Shown piece after piece: positions 36,302-43,990 of a DNA stretch of 64,000 bases. Under the pieces are notes generated by a model. It saw only the letters and a program-made list of their open reading frames with translations, searched no databases and was not told the DNA's origin. Positions within the stretch are counted from its first letter, which is position 1. Each line of letters starts with the position of its first letter. The position numbers and the translations under genes were made by a program. Source of the DNA: Candidatus Peribacteraceae bacterium (GTDB lineage Bacteria; Patescibacteriota; Gracilibacteria; Peribacterales; Peribacteraceae); assembly GCA_028703445.1 (NCBI GenBank), contig JAQVMW010000002.1, positions 62,001 to 126,000 of the forward strand, given 5' to 3'.

Positions 36302-38248
36302 ATGGACGTGACGGTCCAGACGGGCATAACCAAATCGACGAAGGGGGTTTCCCTCGTCGCTCTTTCATTTGTTTCTTCCCAGAAGGAGCAGGTGTGTCTG
36401 CTTCTCGAAATCGAAGCGGATTCCTCCGAGGCGAAGACCACCGAAAAAGAGTGCATCACTATTGTTGAGCATGCGTTACTTGAAACAGAAGGCGGTGCCG
36501 CGGAGCGGCTGGATGGCACGCTCAAGGAGCTCAACGGGCTTCTCAAAGGGCTCATCCTCTCCAAGGCAATCGAGGGCGTTCATGCCATTGTGACGATCGT
36601 GGATCGCGATCTCCTGCTCCATGTTTCTCATGCGGGGAGCGCCGAGGCCTATATCATCCGTGCCGGAGCAGCGAGCCAGATCACGGAATACACCCGTGGC
36701 AAGCCGGTTCCCGCCTTTGTACACATCGCCAGCGGGCGGCTGGAAGCACGCGATACGGTGGTCTTCTCGACGCAGCGACTGCTCAGGGCGGTGACGCCGG
36801 CACAACTGGCGCAGCACGCCCAGCGGGGCGACCAGCTGCTGGATGAATTGGTGAATACGCTCGAATCCGAACGGGAATATGCGGCGCTCGGTGTCCTACA
36901 TGCGAGTGGTGGGCAAATGAAGATCGGCGAGGCACCCACTCGTCCTGCGGGGCGGGCACTGGCATCGCGGCACGACCGTCGTGGAAAAAACTGGGGGGGC
37001 ATGGCCGTTGTCGCCAAGATCGGTGAACGGGGACGTGCGTTCCTTTCGCTCGGAATCTTCCGTCAGTTCTGGGAGAAGATGAGTGACTGGGCTGCAGGGT
37101 TCTTTGCGGATCTCAAAAATCCCAAGCGCAAACGGCGTGCTCATCTTCTCATCGTTGCAGGGGCGCTCGCCGTTTTCATTCTGCTCTGGGTGATGGTGAA
37201 TCTCTCCACATCCACGGAACGCGGCAAGACGAAAGCCGAACTGACGCAGCTCATGGAGCAGATCGATCAGGAGGTTCGTACAGCGGAGAACCGTCAGCTC
37301 AGTGGAGACATCGACGGGGCCAACCTCGTCCTGGATCGTGCGCAGGAGGAGGCGCAGCAGGTGATGAATAATGAGAGTGGTCTCTATCGCCGTGAGGCCC
37401 TAGACCTTCTCGATCGCATTCGCACGAAGAAAGAAGAAATTAATCACATCGTGCGCCTTTCACCACGGCCCGGGCCGAATATTACCTCGAAAGATTCCTC
37501 GGCGGTTCTGGAAGGCATTGTTGGGACATCATCTATCGAAGCTCTCTACGACAAGGCGAATCTTTACCGTCTTCTCAATACTATTATCGAAGATCCTTTG
37601 CAGATCAGTAATCAAGGGATTATTACGGATGCCGTCGCATTGGAGCGGTACCAAACGGTTGTTTTCCAGCTTGCGGATAACAGTATTGTTGAAACGATTG
37701 GCGGGCAACCAACGACAATGAAAACAGAAGATCCTGCGGGCTGGATCAGCGGCAAGGACCTGAAGACGTACCTTCGTTTCCTCTACGTCCTCTCACCCGA
37801 AAACAATCAGATTTACAAGTATGAACGTCTCAGTAACCGTTACGGCGCCCCAACGGAATATAATGTGAACGGTAAGCTGGAAGGGGCTATTGATATGACG
37901 ATTGATCAGGCCATTTACGTACTCAAGCGGGGGGGAGAAATTGTGAAACTTTTCCGCGGAGAAGTGCAGCCTTTCACCATTCTGCACTCCCCGGAACAGA
38001 ATATTCTTTCGACAGTAACAAAGGTTTTCAAACTCACAGGAGGTGATTTCTACTTCCTCGATCCGACGGGATCGCGCGTGATTGTGGTGGCTGATGGCGG
38101 ATCCGCAGGAGAGGCTTCCTATAAAATGCAATATGTTCTGGAGGGTGACCAGGTGGGGACCCTGAAGGATTTCTTTGTGGATGCAGATGAAACGCGTCTC
38201 TATGTCATTGATGAGAAACGTCTCCATGAGGTGGATCTGGTGAAGTAG
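36302..38248 (+). CDS. PP2C-like / membrane / propeller-like protein
   Basis: 648 aa in three parts. Residues 1-215 resemble a PP2C (PPM) phosphatase: LLLHVSHAGSAEAYIIRAG and RDTVVFSTQRLLRAV match the NVGDSRAYL and GDxLLLCSDGL regions, but the metal-binding aspartates are replaced, so catalysis is doubtful. One membrane helix lies at ~281-303 (LLIVAGALAVFILLWVMVNL), followed by a helical stalk (~305-380). The outer part (~410-648) has repeated beta segments such as QTVVFQLADNSIVETI and LRFLYVLSPENNQIYKY, suggestive of a beta-propeller. It looks like a membrane sensor with a cytoplasmic pseudophosphatase. The order and topology are inferred, not proven. Confidence 0.75.
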   Translation: MDVTVQTGITKSTKGVSLVALSFVSSQKEQVCLLLEIEADSSEAKTTEKECITIVEHALLETEGGAAERLDGTLKELNGLLKGLILSKAIEGVHAIVTIVDRDLLLHVSHAGSAEAYIIRAGAASQITEYTRGKPVPAFVHIASGRLEARDTVVFSTQRLLRAVTPAQLAQHAQRGDQLLDELVNTLESEREYAALGVLHASGGQMKIGEAPTRPAGRALASRHDRRGKNWGGMAVVAKIGERGRAFLSLGIFRQFWEKMSDWAAGFFADLKNPKRKRRAHLLIVAGALAVFILLWVMVNLSTSTERGKTKAELTQLMEQIDQEVRTAENRQLSGDIDGANLVLDRAQEEAQQVMNNESGLYRREALDLLDRIRTKKEEINHIVRLSPRPGPNITSKDSSAVLEGIVGTSSIEALYDKANLYRLLNTIIEDPLQISNQGIITDAVALERYQTVVFQLADNSIVETIGGQPTTMKTEDPAGWISGKDLKTYLRFLYVLSPENNQIYKYERLSNRYGAPTEYNVNGKLEGAIDMTIDQAIYVLKRGGEIVKLFRGEVQPFTILHSPEQNILSTVTKVFKLTGGDFYFLDPTGSRVIVVADGGSAGEASYKMQYVLEGDQVGTLKDFFVDADETRLYVIDEKRLHEVDLVK

Positions 38249-38382
38249 TTTGGCGGAAGTCGAGATGGAGCCGAATAAGAAGAAGGAATGATGGATGGAG
38301 AATGAGGTGGGCAGGCTCTGGATCTCGGTCTATTTTTCATGATTCATTCTTCATTCTTCTAAAAAACGAGAGATACTTCCAC

Positions 38383-38388
38383 TATCAT
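38383..38388 (+). promoter_or_regulatory. -10 box of the RibL-like gene
   Basis: TATCAT, 7 nt before the ATG at 38396; consistent with a leaderless transcript. Confidence 0.4.
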
Positions 38389-38395
38389 TCCTGCG

Positions 38396-38779
38396 ATGAG
38401 AGTCCTCCTCTTCGGAACCTTTGATCGGTTGCATCCCGGTCACAAGTTTATCTTCGCCGAAGCGCAGAAGCGTGGCGAGCTGACGGTCATTATTGCCCGC
38501 GATGTGACGGTCCAGCGGCACAAGGGCAAACTTCCCGTGCAGTCGGAGAAAGAACGAAGGGCGGCAGTTCATCATGCCGTGCCGTCGGCGCGGGTGTTGC
38601 TCGGCGATTATGATGACTATCTCCGCCCGGTTCGCGAGAACGCCCCTGATCTGATTCTGCTTGGGTATGATCAGGCGCTGCCTCATGGGGTGAAGAGCGA
38701 GGATCTGCCCTGCCCTGTGGAGCGCTTGCCCGCCTTCCATCCGGAGCGCTACAAGAGCCGCTTGCAGGGGAATGACTGA
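38396..38779 (+). CDS. Cytidylyltransferase-like enzyme (RibL/TagD type)
   Basis: 127 aa, a single nucleotidyltransferase domain. GTFDRLHPGHKFIFAEA (residues 7-23) carries the HxGH catalytic motif. Next come VIIARDVTVQRHKGK and PVQSEKERR, close to archaeal FAD synthetase RibL and to glycerol-3-phosphate cytidylyltransferase. Bacterial RibF is bifunctional and much longer, so this looks like an archaeal-type solution for FAD, or a lipid/teichoic precursor enzyme. The sequence does not choose between them, though the RDVTVQRHKGK segment is nearer RibL. Confidence 0.8.
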   Translation: MRVLLFGTFDRLHPGHKFIFAEAQKRGELTVIIARDVTVQRHKGKLPVQSEKERRAAVHHAVPSARVLLGDYDDYLRPVRENAPDLILLGYDQALPHGVKSEDLPCPVERLPAFHPERYKSRLQGND

Positions 38780-38831
38780 AGATTCCCTTGGTGTTGCTGT
38801 CGAAAAGGGTGTGGAAGCCGAAGGTTATTTA

Positions 38832-38840
38832 TGCTAGAAT
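38832..38840 (+). promoter_or_regulatory. Extended -10 promoter of the Ser-rich membrane protein
   Basis: TGCTAGAAT; ATG at 38862, leaving a ~15-nt leader. No clear -35, as usual for extended -10 promoters. Confidence 0.5.
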
Positions 38841-38861
38841 GAAGAGATTCCTCCGCCGATC

Positions 38862-39482
38862 ATGGAAACAAACAACCAGCCCAAACGTCCTTCTCTCCTC
38901 AAACAACTGCTCGGAGCAGCGGGTGGTGCGGCAGTCGCCCTCCTGCTGTACCAGGGGTACGAGATCGGCGCGCCGGTGGTGACGGCATGGTTGATCGTAC
39001 CGCAGTCGCAGATCGACGCAGACCACCCCGGAGCGGTGCGTGCGAACAGGGAGATCAGCGAGTACGAGTTCAATCGTCTGGCTGCCAAAGCCAAAGAGAT
39101 CTACCAGCGTTTCGCCGCAGAGCCGCTGCCTCAGGCGGAGCTATCTCGTACAGGCATTGAGGTGACGCAGCCCCTTGCCGCGCATTCCAGTTCCATTGCA
39201 CGCGTGGATTTGGAGGATTTGGTTGCGCGGTCATCGGTTTCTTCCGCTTCTTCTTCTGTTTCTTCCGAGGCATCCTCTTCTTCGTCTTTGTCTGGTTCTT
39301 CCGTTCCAGCGGAGATGGTGGTTGCCGATGCCGCTTCTTCGGCACGTGCGCGCGCAGAAACTCGATTACAGGCGAAACTTGCCGACAAGAACCTTCCCAG
39401 TTCGGGAATCGGAACGTCGCTCGTGGCTGCGATTGCGTTTGGCACTGCAACATTGCTCCGCAAAAAGCGCGGTGCGCGGTGA
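38862..39482 (+). CDS. Ser-rich protein with N-terminal helix and LPxxG-like C-terminal anchor
   Basis: 206 aa. A membrane helix at ~18-45 (LLGAAGGAAVALLLYQGY) follows a cytoplasmic KR-rich start. The outer part has a helix with YEFNRLAAKAKEIYQRF, then a poly-Ser tract (~123-155). The end has the sortase layout LPSSG, a hydrophobic helix (LVAAIAFGTATLL), then RKKRGAR. The C-terminal layout repeats that of the FN3 protein at 28010, so both may be handled by the same machinery. It precedes the prepilin peptidase gene by 39 bp and may be co-transcribed with it. Confidence 0.72.
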   Translation: METNNQPKRPSLLKQLLGAAGGAAVALLLYQGYEIGAPVVTAWLIVPQSQIDADHPGAVRANREISEYEFNRLAAKAKEIYQRFAAEPLPQAELSRTGIEVTQPLAAHSSSIARVDLEDLVARSSVSSASSSVSSEASSSSSLSGSSVPAEMVVADAASSARARAETRLQAKLADKNLPSSGIGTSLVAAIAFGTATLLRKKRGAR

Positions 39483-39521
39483 GCTACCGGAGTGGGATTC
39501 AATCCACTAGAGTAGAAGGCA

Positions 39522-40280
39522 ATGGTTGATAGCGATCAGTTTTGGTTTGTTCTCTTCGCGGTACTCGGGCTTGTGTTTGGCAGCTTCGGGACGGTACTCA
39601 TCGCGCGTGTTCCCGCGGAACAGCACCTGGGTGGTCGCTCGCGCTGCCCACGATGCAAGCACGTGCTTGGCGTCATTGAGCTCGTTCCGCTCCTAAGCTA
39701 TCTGCTGCTGCGCGGCCGGTGTCGCCATTGCCATCGATCCATCAGTGTTGTGTACCCGCTTACAGAGCTCCTTTCCGCGCTCGTCTTTTTGTGTGCGCTC
39801 TTCATTGGGTCATCACCTCTTTCCTCGCTTCTCCTCGCGTTCTCACTGTGGTTGCTGCTGCTTATTGCGATCATAGATGCGCGTACGCAAACCATCCATG
39901 ATGCGCTGAATTTCTCCTTCATCGTTTTTTCCGCTGCCCATGCAGTGGCCATCGGGCAACTGCAGATTTCCGGCGCGCTCCTCCTGGCGCTCTTTTTCGG
40001 CGCACAGTGGCTCGTGAGTCGCGGGCGGTGGGTGGGGAGCGGTGACATTCTGTTAGGCGTTGGCATTGGTTTTCTCTTGGGTGGCTGGGAGCAATCATTG
40101 CTCTGTCTTGGTCTGGCGTACATCCTTGGCGCGATGGCGGCTTCGTGCCTGCTTCTCCTCAAAAGAGTCTCTCGCAAAAGTCATATTCCCTTTGGGCCGT
40201 TTCTGGCCGCGGCAGCTTTGCTCACGATCATGTTTGGAGATCGGATACTTGGTCTGATCGTTCCAGGACTATTGATGTAA
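39522..40280 (+). CDS. pilD: Prepilin peptidase
   Basis: 252 aa. Cleaves leader peptides of type IV prepilins and N-methylates the new N-terminus. The cytoplasmic loop after helix 1 has two zinc pairs, CPRC (CPRCKHVLG) and CRHC, near residues 43-70. The catalytic aspartates are in DARTQTIHD near 125 and GSGD near 173 (the GxGD motif). About seven to eight membrane helices. Its substrates are the five prepilins at 52555-58672, about 12 kb away. Confidence 0.94.
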   Translation: MVDSDQFWFVLFAVLGLVFGSFGTVLIARVPAEQHLGGRSRCPRCKHVLGVIELVPLLSYLLLRGRCRHCHRSISVVYPLTELLSALVFLCALFIGSSPLSSLLLAFSLWLLLLIAIIDARTQTIHDALNFSFIVFSAAHAVAIGQLQISGALLLALFFGAQWLVSRGRWVGSGDILLGVGIGFLLGGWEQSLLCLGLAYILGAMAASCLLLLKRVSRKSHIPFGPFLAAAALLTIMFGDRILGLIVPGLLM

Positions 40281-40647
40281 GCTTTTCGCATGAACATCCA
40301 CAAAAACATCAACAGTACACAAACAAAAACAAAGGAAATAATCGCGCGTAGATGAGCTTGAGACATGAAAAATGGGCACTCGCCCGACAAGAGTTGGGCA
40401 AATGCCCAGAATGACGCCATCGTTTACACTATTCGCCCAGAAAACTGGAGCGCCGCCCCCCTCACTATTTTAATGTCCCGTCTATTCGTTCTTCTGAGGA
40501 CCCCAAAATAGTGAAGGGGAGGAGTTATGTGATGGCTTCAATATCCTACAGAGAAAGTCATCAGAATGTCAAGTCGCCGTAACCTATACAATTTGGCCAA
40601 GGGAAGCCATTGGCTGCCGTCCTTCCTTTCCCGCATACTCCTCCCCG
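40281..40647. other. Gene-free region with a second leader element and an inverted repeat
   Basis: 367 bp without a supportable gene. It contains copy 2 of the GAGCTTGA...ATGGGC element at 40356-40390, then GCCC-GACAAGAGTT-GGGC and TGCCCA. Further on is an inverted repeat: CCCCTCACTATTTT (40458-40471) and AAAATAGTGAAGGGG (40505-40519), separated by 33 bp. These may form a long hairpin upstream of smpB. Confidence 0.5.
40356..40390 (+). repeat. Copy 2 of the leader-type element
   Basis: GAGCTTGAGACATG, AAAAATGGGCACTCGCCC; matches 36237-36270 with a few differences. In both copies a hairpin of different sequence follows directly. Confidence 0.45.
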
Positions 40648-41085
40648 ATGAAGGTCATCGCCGAAAACCGCCGGGCACGTTTTGATTTCGAGATCCTCGA
40701 GACAGTGGAGGCCGGCATCATGCTCACGGGACCAGAGACGAAATCTTGTCGCGCAGGACATGTGAATCTTGCAGGGGCGTACGTCACCGTCCGTGACGGA
40801 AAGGCTTTTCTGAAAAATGCGACTATTGCGCCTTACAGTTTTGCGGCGCGCATGCCGCACGAAGAGCGTCGTGACCGCGCACTGCTTCTGAAGGCGGTGG
40901 AATTAAAGAAGCTCGCCGCGCGCGCAGAAGAAAAAGGCTTCACGATCATTCCTCTCGCCATGCATGTGGGGCATTTTGTGAAGGTAGAGCTTGGCATCGG
41001 ACGCGGGCGCAAGAAGACCGATAAGCGCCAGCACATTCGCGAGCGCGAGGTCGCGCGCAAGCTCAAGCAGACGGGGGATTACTGA
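40648..41085 (+). CDS. smpB: SsrA-binding protein SmpB
   Basis: 145 aa, typical length. Binds tmRNA and brings it to stalled ribosomes. The start is the family pattern VIAENRRARFDFEILET. GPETKSCRAGHVNLAGAYV covers the tmRNA-binding beta-barrel, and the basic tail KKTDKRQHIREREVARKL is the C-terminal helix that reaches the decoding centre. The tmRNA gene is not in the window. A CATACT box lies 8 nt before the ATG. Confidence 0.96.
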   Translation: MKVIAENRRARFDFEILETVEAGIMLTGPETKSCRAGHVNLAGAYVTVRDGKAFLKNATIAPYSFAARMPHEERRDRALLLKAVELKKLAARAEEKGFTIIPLAMHVGHFVKVELGIGRGRKKTDKRQHIREREVARKLKQTGDY

Positions 41086-41139
41086 GGATGTACGAAAGGC
41101 ATTCCCTTCATTTTCCGCATACTGCATACTGCATTCCCG

Positions 41140-41736
41140 ATGTCCCTTCTCCCCCCGCAAATCACGAAGGCCATAGAAGAATTCAGTAAGCTCCCAGGTA
41201 TCGGATCCAAATCCGCCGAACGGCTCACATTTCACCTGCTTCGCAGCTCCAAGGCCTCGCCGGAAACGCTCGGCAAGGCGCTGACGGGCCTGAAAGTGGA
41301 ACTGAAGTACTGCAGGCACTGCCAGATGGTCACGCTGCAAGAAGAGTGTTCCATTTGCATGGATACTTCACGCGACCATGCGACAATTCTCATTGTCGAG
41401 AATCCGTTGGATGTCATCGCATTCGAACGCTCCGGATACAAGGGTGTCTATCACGTTCTGCACGGCGTCCTCTCTCCCATTGACGGCATGGGGCCCGAGC
41501 AACTGAAACTCCGGGAGCTTGTCGACCGCTGTGCGGACGGCAAGGTGGTAGAAGCGATCGTGGCGACCAATCCGGATGTGGAGGGCGAGGCCACGGCAAG
41601 CTTCATCCGCGAGCGGCTCAAAGATACGGTGCAGAAGATCACCCGTCTTGCGCACGGACTTCCCATGGGCGCGGATATCGAATTTGCCGATCAGGTGACG
41701 CTGAAAGAGGCGGTGGAGGGGCGGAGGAAGCTTTAG
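41140..41736 (+). CDS. recR: Recombination mediator RecR
   Basis: 198 aa. Loads RecA onto gapped DNA with RecF/RecO. The N-terminal helix-hairpin-helix is LPGIGSKSAERLTFHL (residues 19-34), the zinc finger is CRHC...CSIC (about 58-73), and the Toprim domain starts near ATILIVENPLDVIAFE. Its ATNPDVEGEATASFI holds the Toprim acidic pattern. smpB is 54 bp upstream on the same strand. Confidence 0.96.
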   Translation: MSLLPPQITKAIEEFSKLPGIGSKSAERLTFHLLRSSKASPETLGKALTGLKVELKYCRHCQMVTLQEECSICMDTSRDHATILIVENPLDVIAFERSGYKGVYHVLHGVLSPIDGMGPEQLKLRELVDRCADGKVVEAIVATNPDVEGEATASFIRERLKDTVQKITRLAHGLPMGADIEFADQVTLKEAVEGRRKL

Positions 41737-41740
41737 TTCT

Positions 41741-43081
41741 CTACGGTTCGAGATGCCGTTCCGGGGTTTTCCCATCTCGGGAGAGGCGCATTACATATTC
41801 CTCTGCCGGAAGAGAAAAACCGTTGTGGTGTCTCCACACTCCATGCATTTGGTAAACGGCGCAAGAATCCTGAGGAAGCACGGAACCGTAGGGTATGGCC
41901 GTATCGTAGCGCCAGGTGACGATGTTCCGAATTCCCTGTTCGCGCGCGAAGTCGCTCCGTGCGACACGGGCGGCAGCAACAATGCCAGCGGCCGAAGATT
42001 TTCCTTGAGAACTGGCCGCTAAGCATCCTTGGTTGAGCGTTTCGAACATTGCTTCGCTTTCATCGCGACTGATGAGGAGGATATCCCGGAGATAGCCCTG
42101 TTGTTTAAGGTCGCCGAGTCGCTGAATTGCAGGGAAATTTGTCTCCAAATTTCCTGTTCCGTCAATGCCATACAGCGTCACACGATCCTCCCTCATATCA
42201 TCCGGAACTTGCCGTTCCATCAGTTGTTGAAAGGCGCCGGGATTGCAGCATCCCTGGTACCCCCAGAGGAGTATCTGCCTGTAACGTTCCTGAAATTCCC
42301 TGAAGATCCCTTCGGTGGAGGTGCCGTTTCCGATGCCGAGCACCAAGGCCTCGGGCCATACCTTGATCTTTTCCAGCAACCCGATCGCACGCCTTCCCAT
42401 TGCACGGGTCGCTTCAATGGTGGCTGTCACCATGGAATGATTCGGGATGGCATAGCGGCCTTCATGAAGGCCTTTTTTGCCACCCCAAACCTCAACCAGA
42501 CGCTTGCGGAAGAGGGCAACGGCGCCCGCGAGAAATGCCCCGGTTTCTTCCGTTGGGATGAGCGTCCCCTCAAGAGAGTCTCCGCGGATTGCCTCTTCCA
42601 TCACGGCCCATCGTGCGGGGTCCCACTGCCGGATTTCTTGTGGAGCGATGAGTTCCCGCGGGTAGCCGACCAATCGCCCGACGTGACCAAATGCCGTGCC
42701 CGCACTCCCCGTTGTCACTTCAATCATCGTGGTTTTTCCCGGGATGATCTTTTCCCCGGGTCTCGTATCCTCCTCCATTTTTTGAAGGAGGTGCACGTAG
42801 GTCGGAGCGTAGTGCGTGGACGAGAAATTACCTGCAAAATCCACCTGCCAGATTTTCGTTCCGGGGTATTCGTGGTGATGGTGCATTTCACAGTTCCTCA
42901 ACGGCCGGATACTGTTCTTCTCAAGGAGGTAACAGTTGAGGCGCGCTTGATTGGAAAGCGCGGTGAGATCGTTATACATCTGCACACGTTTTTGGCCGGC
43001 CACTTGTTCGGGATGAGGGTAGCGGTCACGGAATTTTTCCGTGCGATTAAGGAAAAGCCCTTCAAGAGCGCTCATAGTCAT
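41741..43081 (-). CDS. PLP-fold (cysteine synthase-like) protein lacking the usual lysine
   Basis: 446 aa, tryptophan synthase beta/cysteine synthase superfamily. The phosphate-binding glycine loop is present (GIGNGTSTEG, residues 249-258), and TTMIEVTTGSAGTAFG (about 117-132) matches the substrate-binding TSGNTG segment. Where these enzymes have SxKD with the Schiff-base lysine, this protein has GNFSSTHY (84-91), i.e. His in place of Lys. So it may be a pseudoenzyme or use another residue. The N-terminal ~80 residues contain MHHHHEYPG and are unusual. Divergent from a TrmB-type regulator, which probably controls it. Confidence 0.78.
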   Translation of the reverse strand: MTMSALEGLFLNRTEKFRDRYPHPEQVAGQKRVQMYNDLTALSNQARLNCYLLEKNSIRPLRNCEMHHHHEYPGTKIWQVDFAGNFSSTHYAPTYVHLLQKMEEDTRPGEKIIPGKTTMIEVTTGSAGTAFGHVGRLVGYPRELIAPQEIRQWDPARWAVMEEAIRGDSLEGTLIPTEETGAFLAGAVALFRKRLVEVWGGKKGLHEGRYAIPNHSMVTATIEATRAMGRRAIGLLEKIKVWPEALVLGIGNGTSTEGIFREFQERYRQILLWGYQGCCNPGAFQQLMERQVPDDMREDRVTLYGIDGTGNLETNFPAIQRLGDLKQQGYLRDILLISRDESEAMFETLNQGCLAASSQGKSSAAGIVAAARVARSDFAREQGIRNIVTWRYDTAIPYGSVLPQDSCAVYQMHGVWRHHNGFSLPAEEYVMRLSRDGKTPERHLEP

Positions 43082-43118
43082 AATTGTATTTTGTTTTATT
43101 ATTACAAATAGTCAAGAA

Positions 43119-43136
43119 GTGTTATAGAGTGTTATA
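43119..43136 (-). promoter_or_regulatory. Tandem 8-bp repeats before the PLP-fold gene
   Basis: GTGTTATA at 43119-43126 and again at 43129-43136, one helical turn apart. On the minus strand they read TATAACAC and stand just upstream of a TTGACT that may be the -35 of the PLP-fold gene. A likely regulator-binding pair. Confidence 0.5.
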
Positions 43137-43154
43137 CATGTAAAATATTGAGAA

Positions 43155-43184
43155 TTGCCGATTTTACGGTGATTATGATATAAT
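43155..43184 (+). promoter_or_regulatory. Promoter of the TrmB-type regulator
   Basis: TTGCCG at 43155-43160, 18-bp spacer, perfect TATAAT at 43179-43184. Transcription would start near 43191, next to the operator-like palindrome. Confidence 0.7.
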
Positions 43185-43193
43185 AGCTATATA

Positions 43194-43213
43194 ATGTAGA
43201 TTATTATCTACAT
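43194..43213. promoter_or_regulatory. Palindromic operator abutting the regulator start codon
   Basis: ATGTAGAT-TATT-ATCTACAT, perfect 8-bp arms, ending exactly at the base before the ATG (43214). It occupies the transcription start and the place of a ribosome-binding site, which suggests autorepression by the TrmB-type protein or a translation-blocking hairpin. Confidence 0.65.
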
Positions 43214-43990
43214 ATGATCCCAGAACTTACAGAACTTGGATTCACGCGCAACGAGGCGAATGTGTACTTCGCTTCCCTCAAACAGGGTGCCTGTTCGGTG
43301 CAACAGCTCGCCCATGCCACCGGTCTCAACCGCATTACGGTGCACAGTATCGTCGAGAAGTTTCTCTCTCTTCAACTTTTTCAGCAGAGCATGGAAGGCA
43401 AGCGTCGCAGAGTCACCGTTGCATCACCCGAAAGGCTGTCGCTCCTTCTCGAACAGCCCGAAGAAGAACTCACACGGAAGAAGCGTTCCCTCGCGGCGAT
43501 GTTACCGGCGCTCCAGGATCTTTACCGCCAGAAGGAGCGCGGCCTGCAGATCAAGACCTTTCATGGCGTGCCAGGATATGTGCGGATGTGCGAGGACATC
43601 CTGACTTCCAGAACGGAAACACTCGAATACGCAAATATCGAGGCGCTCAATGCCGTGATCGGCCCCTACGTTTTTTCCGATTACCTTCCCAGCAAATATC
43701 AGCGGAAGATTCCAACGAAGTTTCTCTACATTGATACGCCTGCCTCGCGCGCATACATCCGCAAGGCATACCTCGAGCGCCCAGAATCATCCCCGGCGGA
43801 AGCTAAATTCGTTCCGCGTGAGGAGTTTCCCATGGACAGCTTCTTCGTGATCTACGATCAGAAGCTCGCCATCTTCACGCCCTCCACGATGGACGGGGTC
43901 CTCATCCACGATCGGGCGATCTACGAATCACTGCGACCGTTCTTCTACTCCGTGTGGGCGCGGGCAGGGAAGGCCGTGACGAATCGGTAG
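43214..43990 (+). CDS. TrmB-family transcriptional regulator
   Basis: 258 aa. A winged helix-turn-helix in the first ~70 residues (LTELGFTRNEANVYFASLKQG...LAHATGLNRITVHSIVEKF), with the Lxx-LGLxxxEAxVY start typical of TrmB. The central helix with EEELTRKKRSLAAMLPAL is the coiled dimerisation helix, and the C-terminal ~150 residues are a ligand-binding-type domain as in TrmB/Phospholipase-D-like sensors. TrmB proteins sense sugars in archaea and are less common in bacteria. The ligand is unknown. Divergent from the PLP-fold gene with two candidate operators in the 132-bp gap. Confidence 0.88.
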   Translation: MIPELTELGFTRNEANVYFASLKQGACSVQQLAHATGLNRITVHSIVEKFLSLQLFQQSMEGKRRRVTVASPERLSLLLEQPEEELTRKKRSLAAMLPALQDLYRQKERGLQIKTFHGVPGYVRMCEDILTSRTETLEYANIEALNAVIGPYVFSDYLPSKYQRKIPTKFLYIDTPASRAYIRKAYLERPESSPAEAKFVPREEFPMDSFFVIYDQKLAIFTPSTMDGVLIHDRAIYESLRPFFYSVWARAGKAVTNR

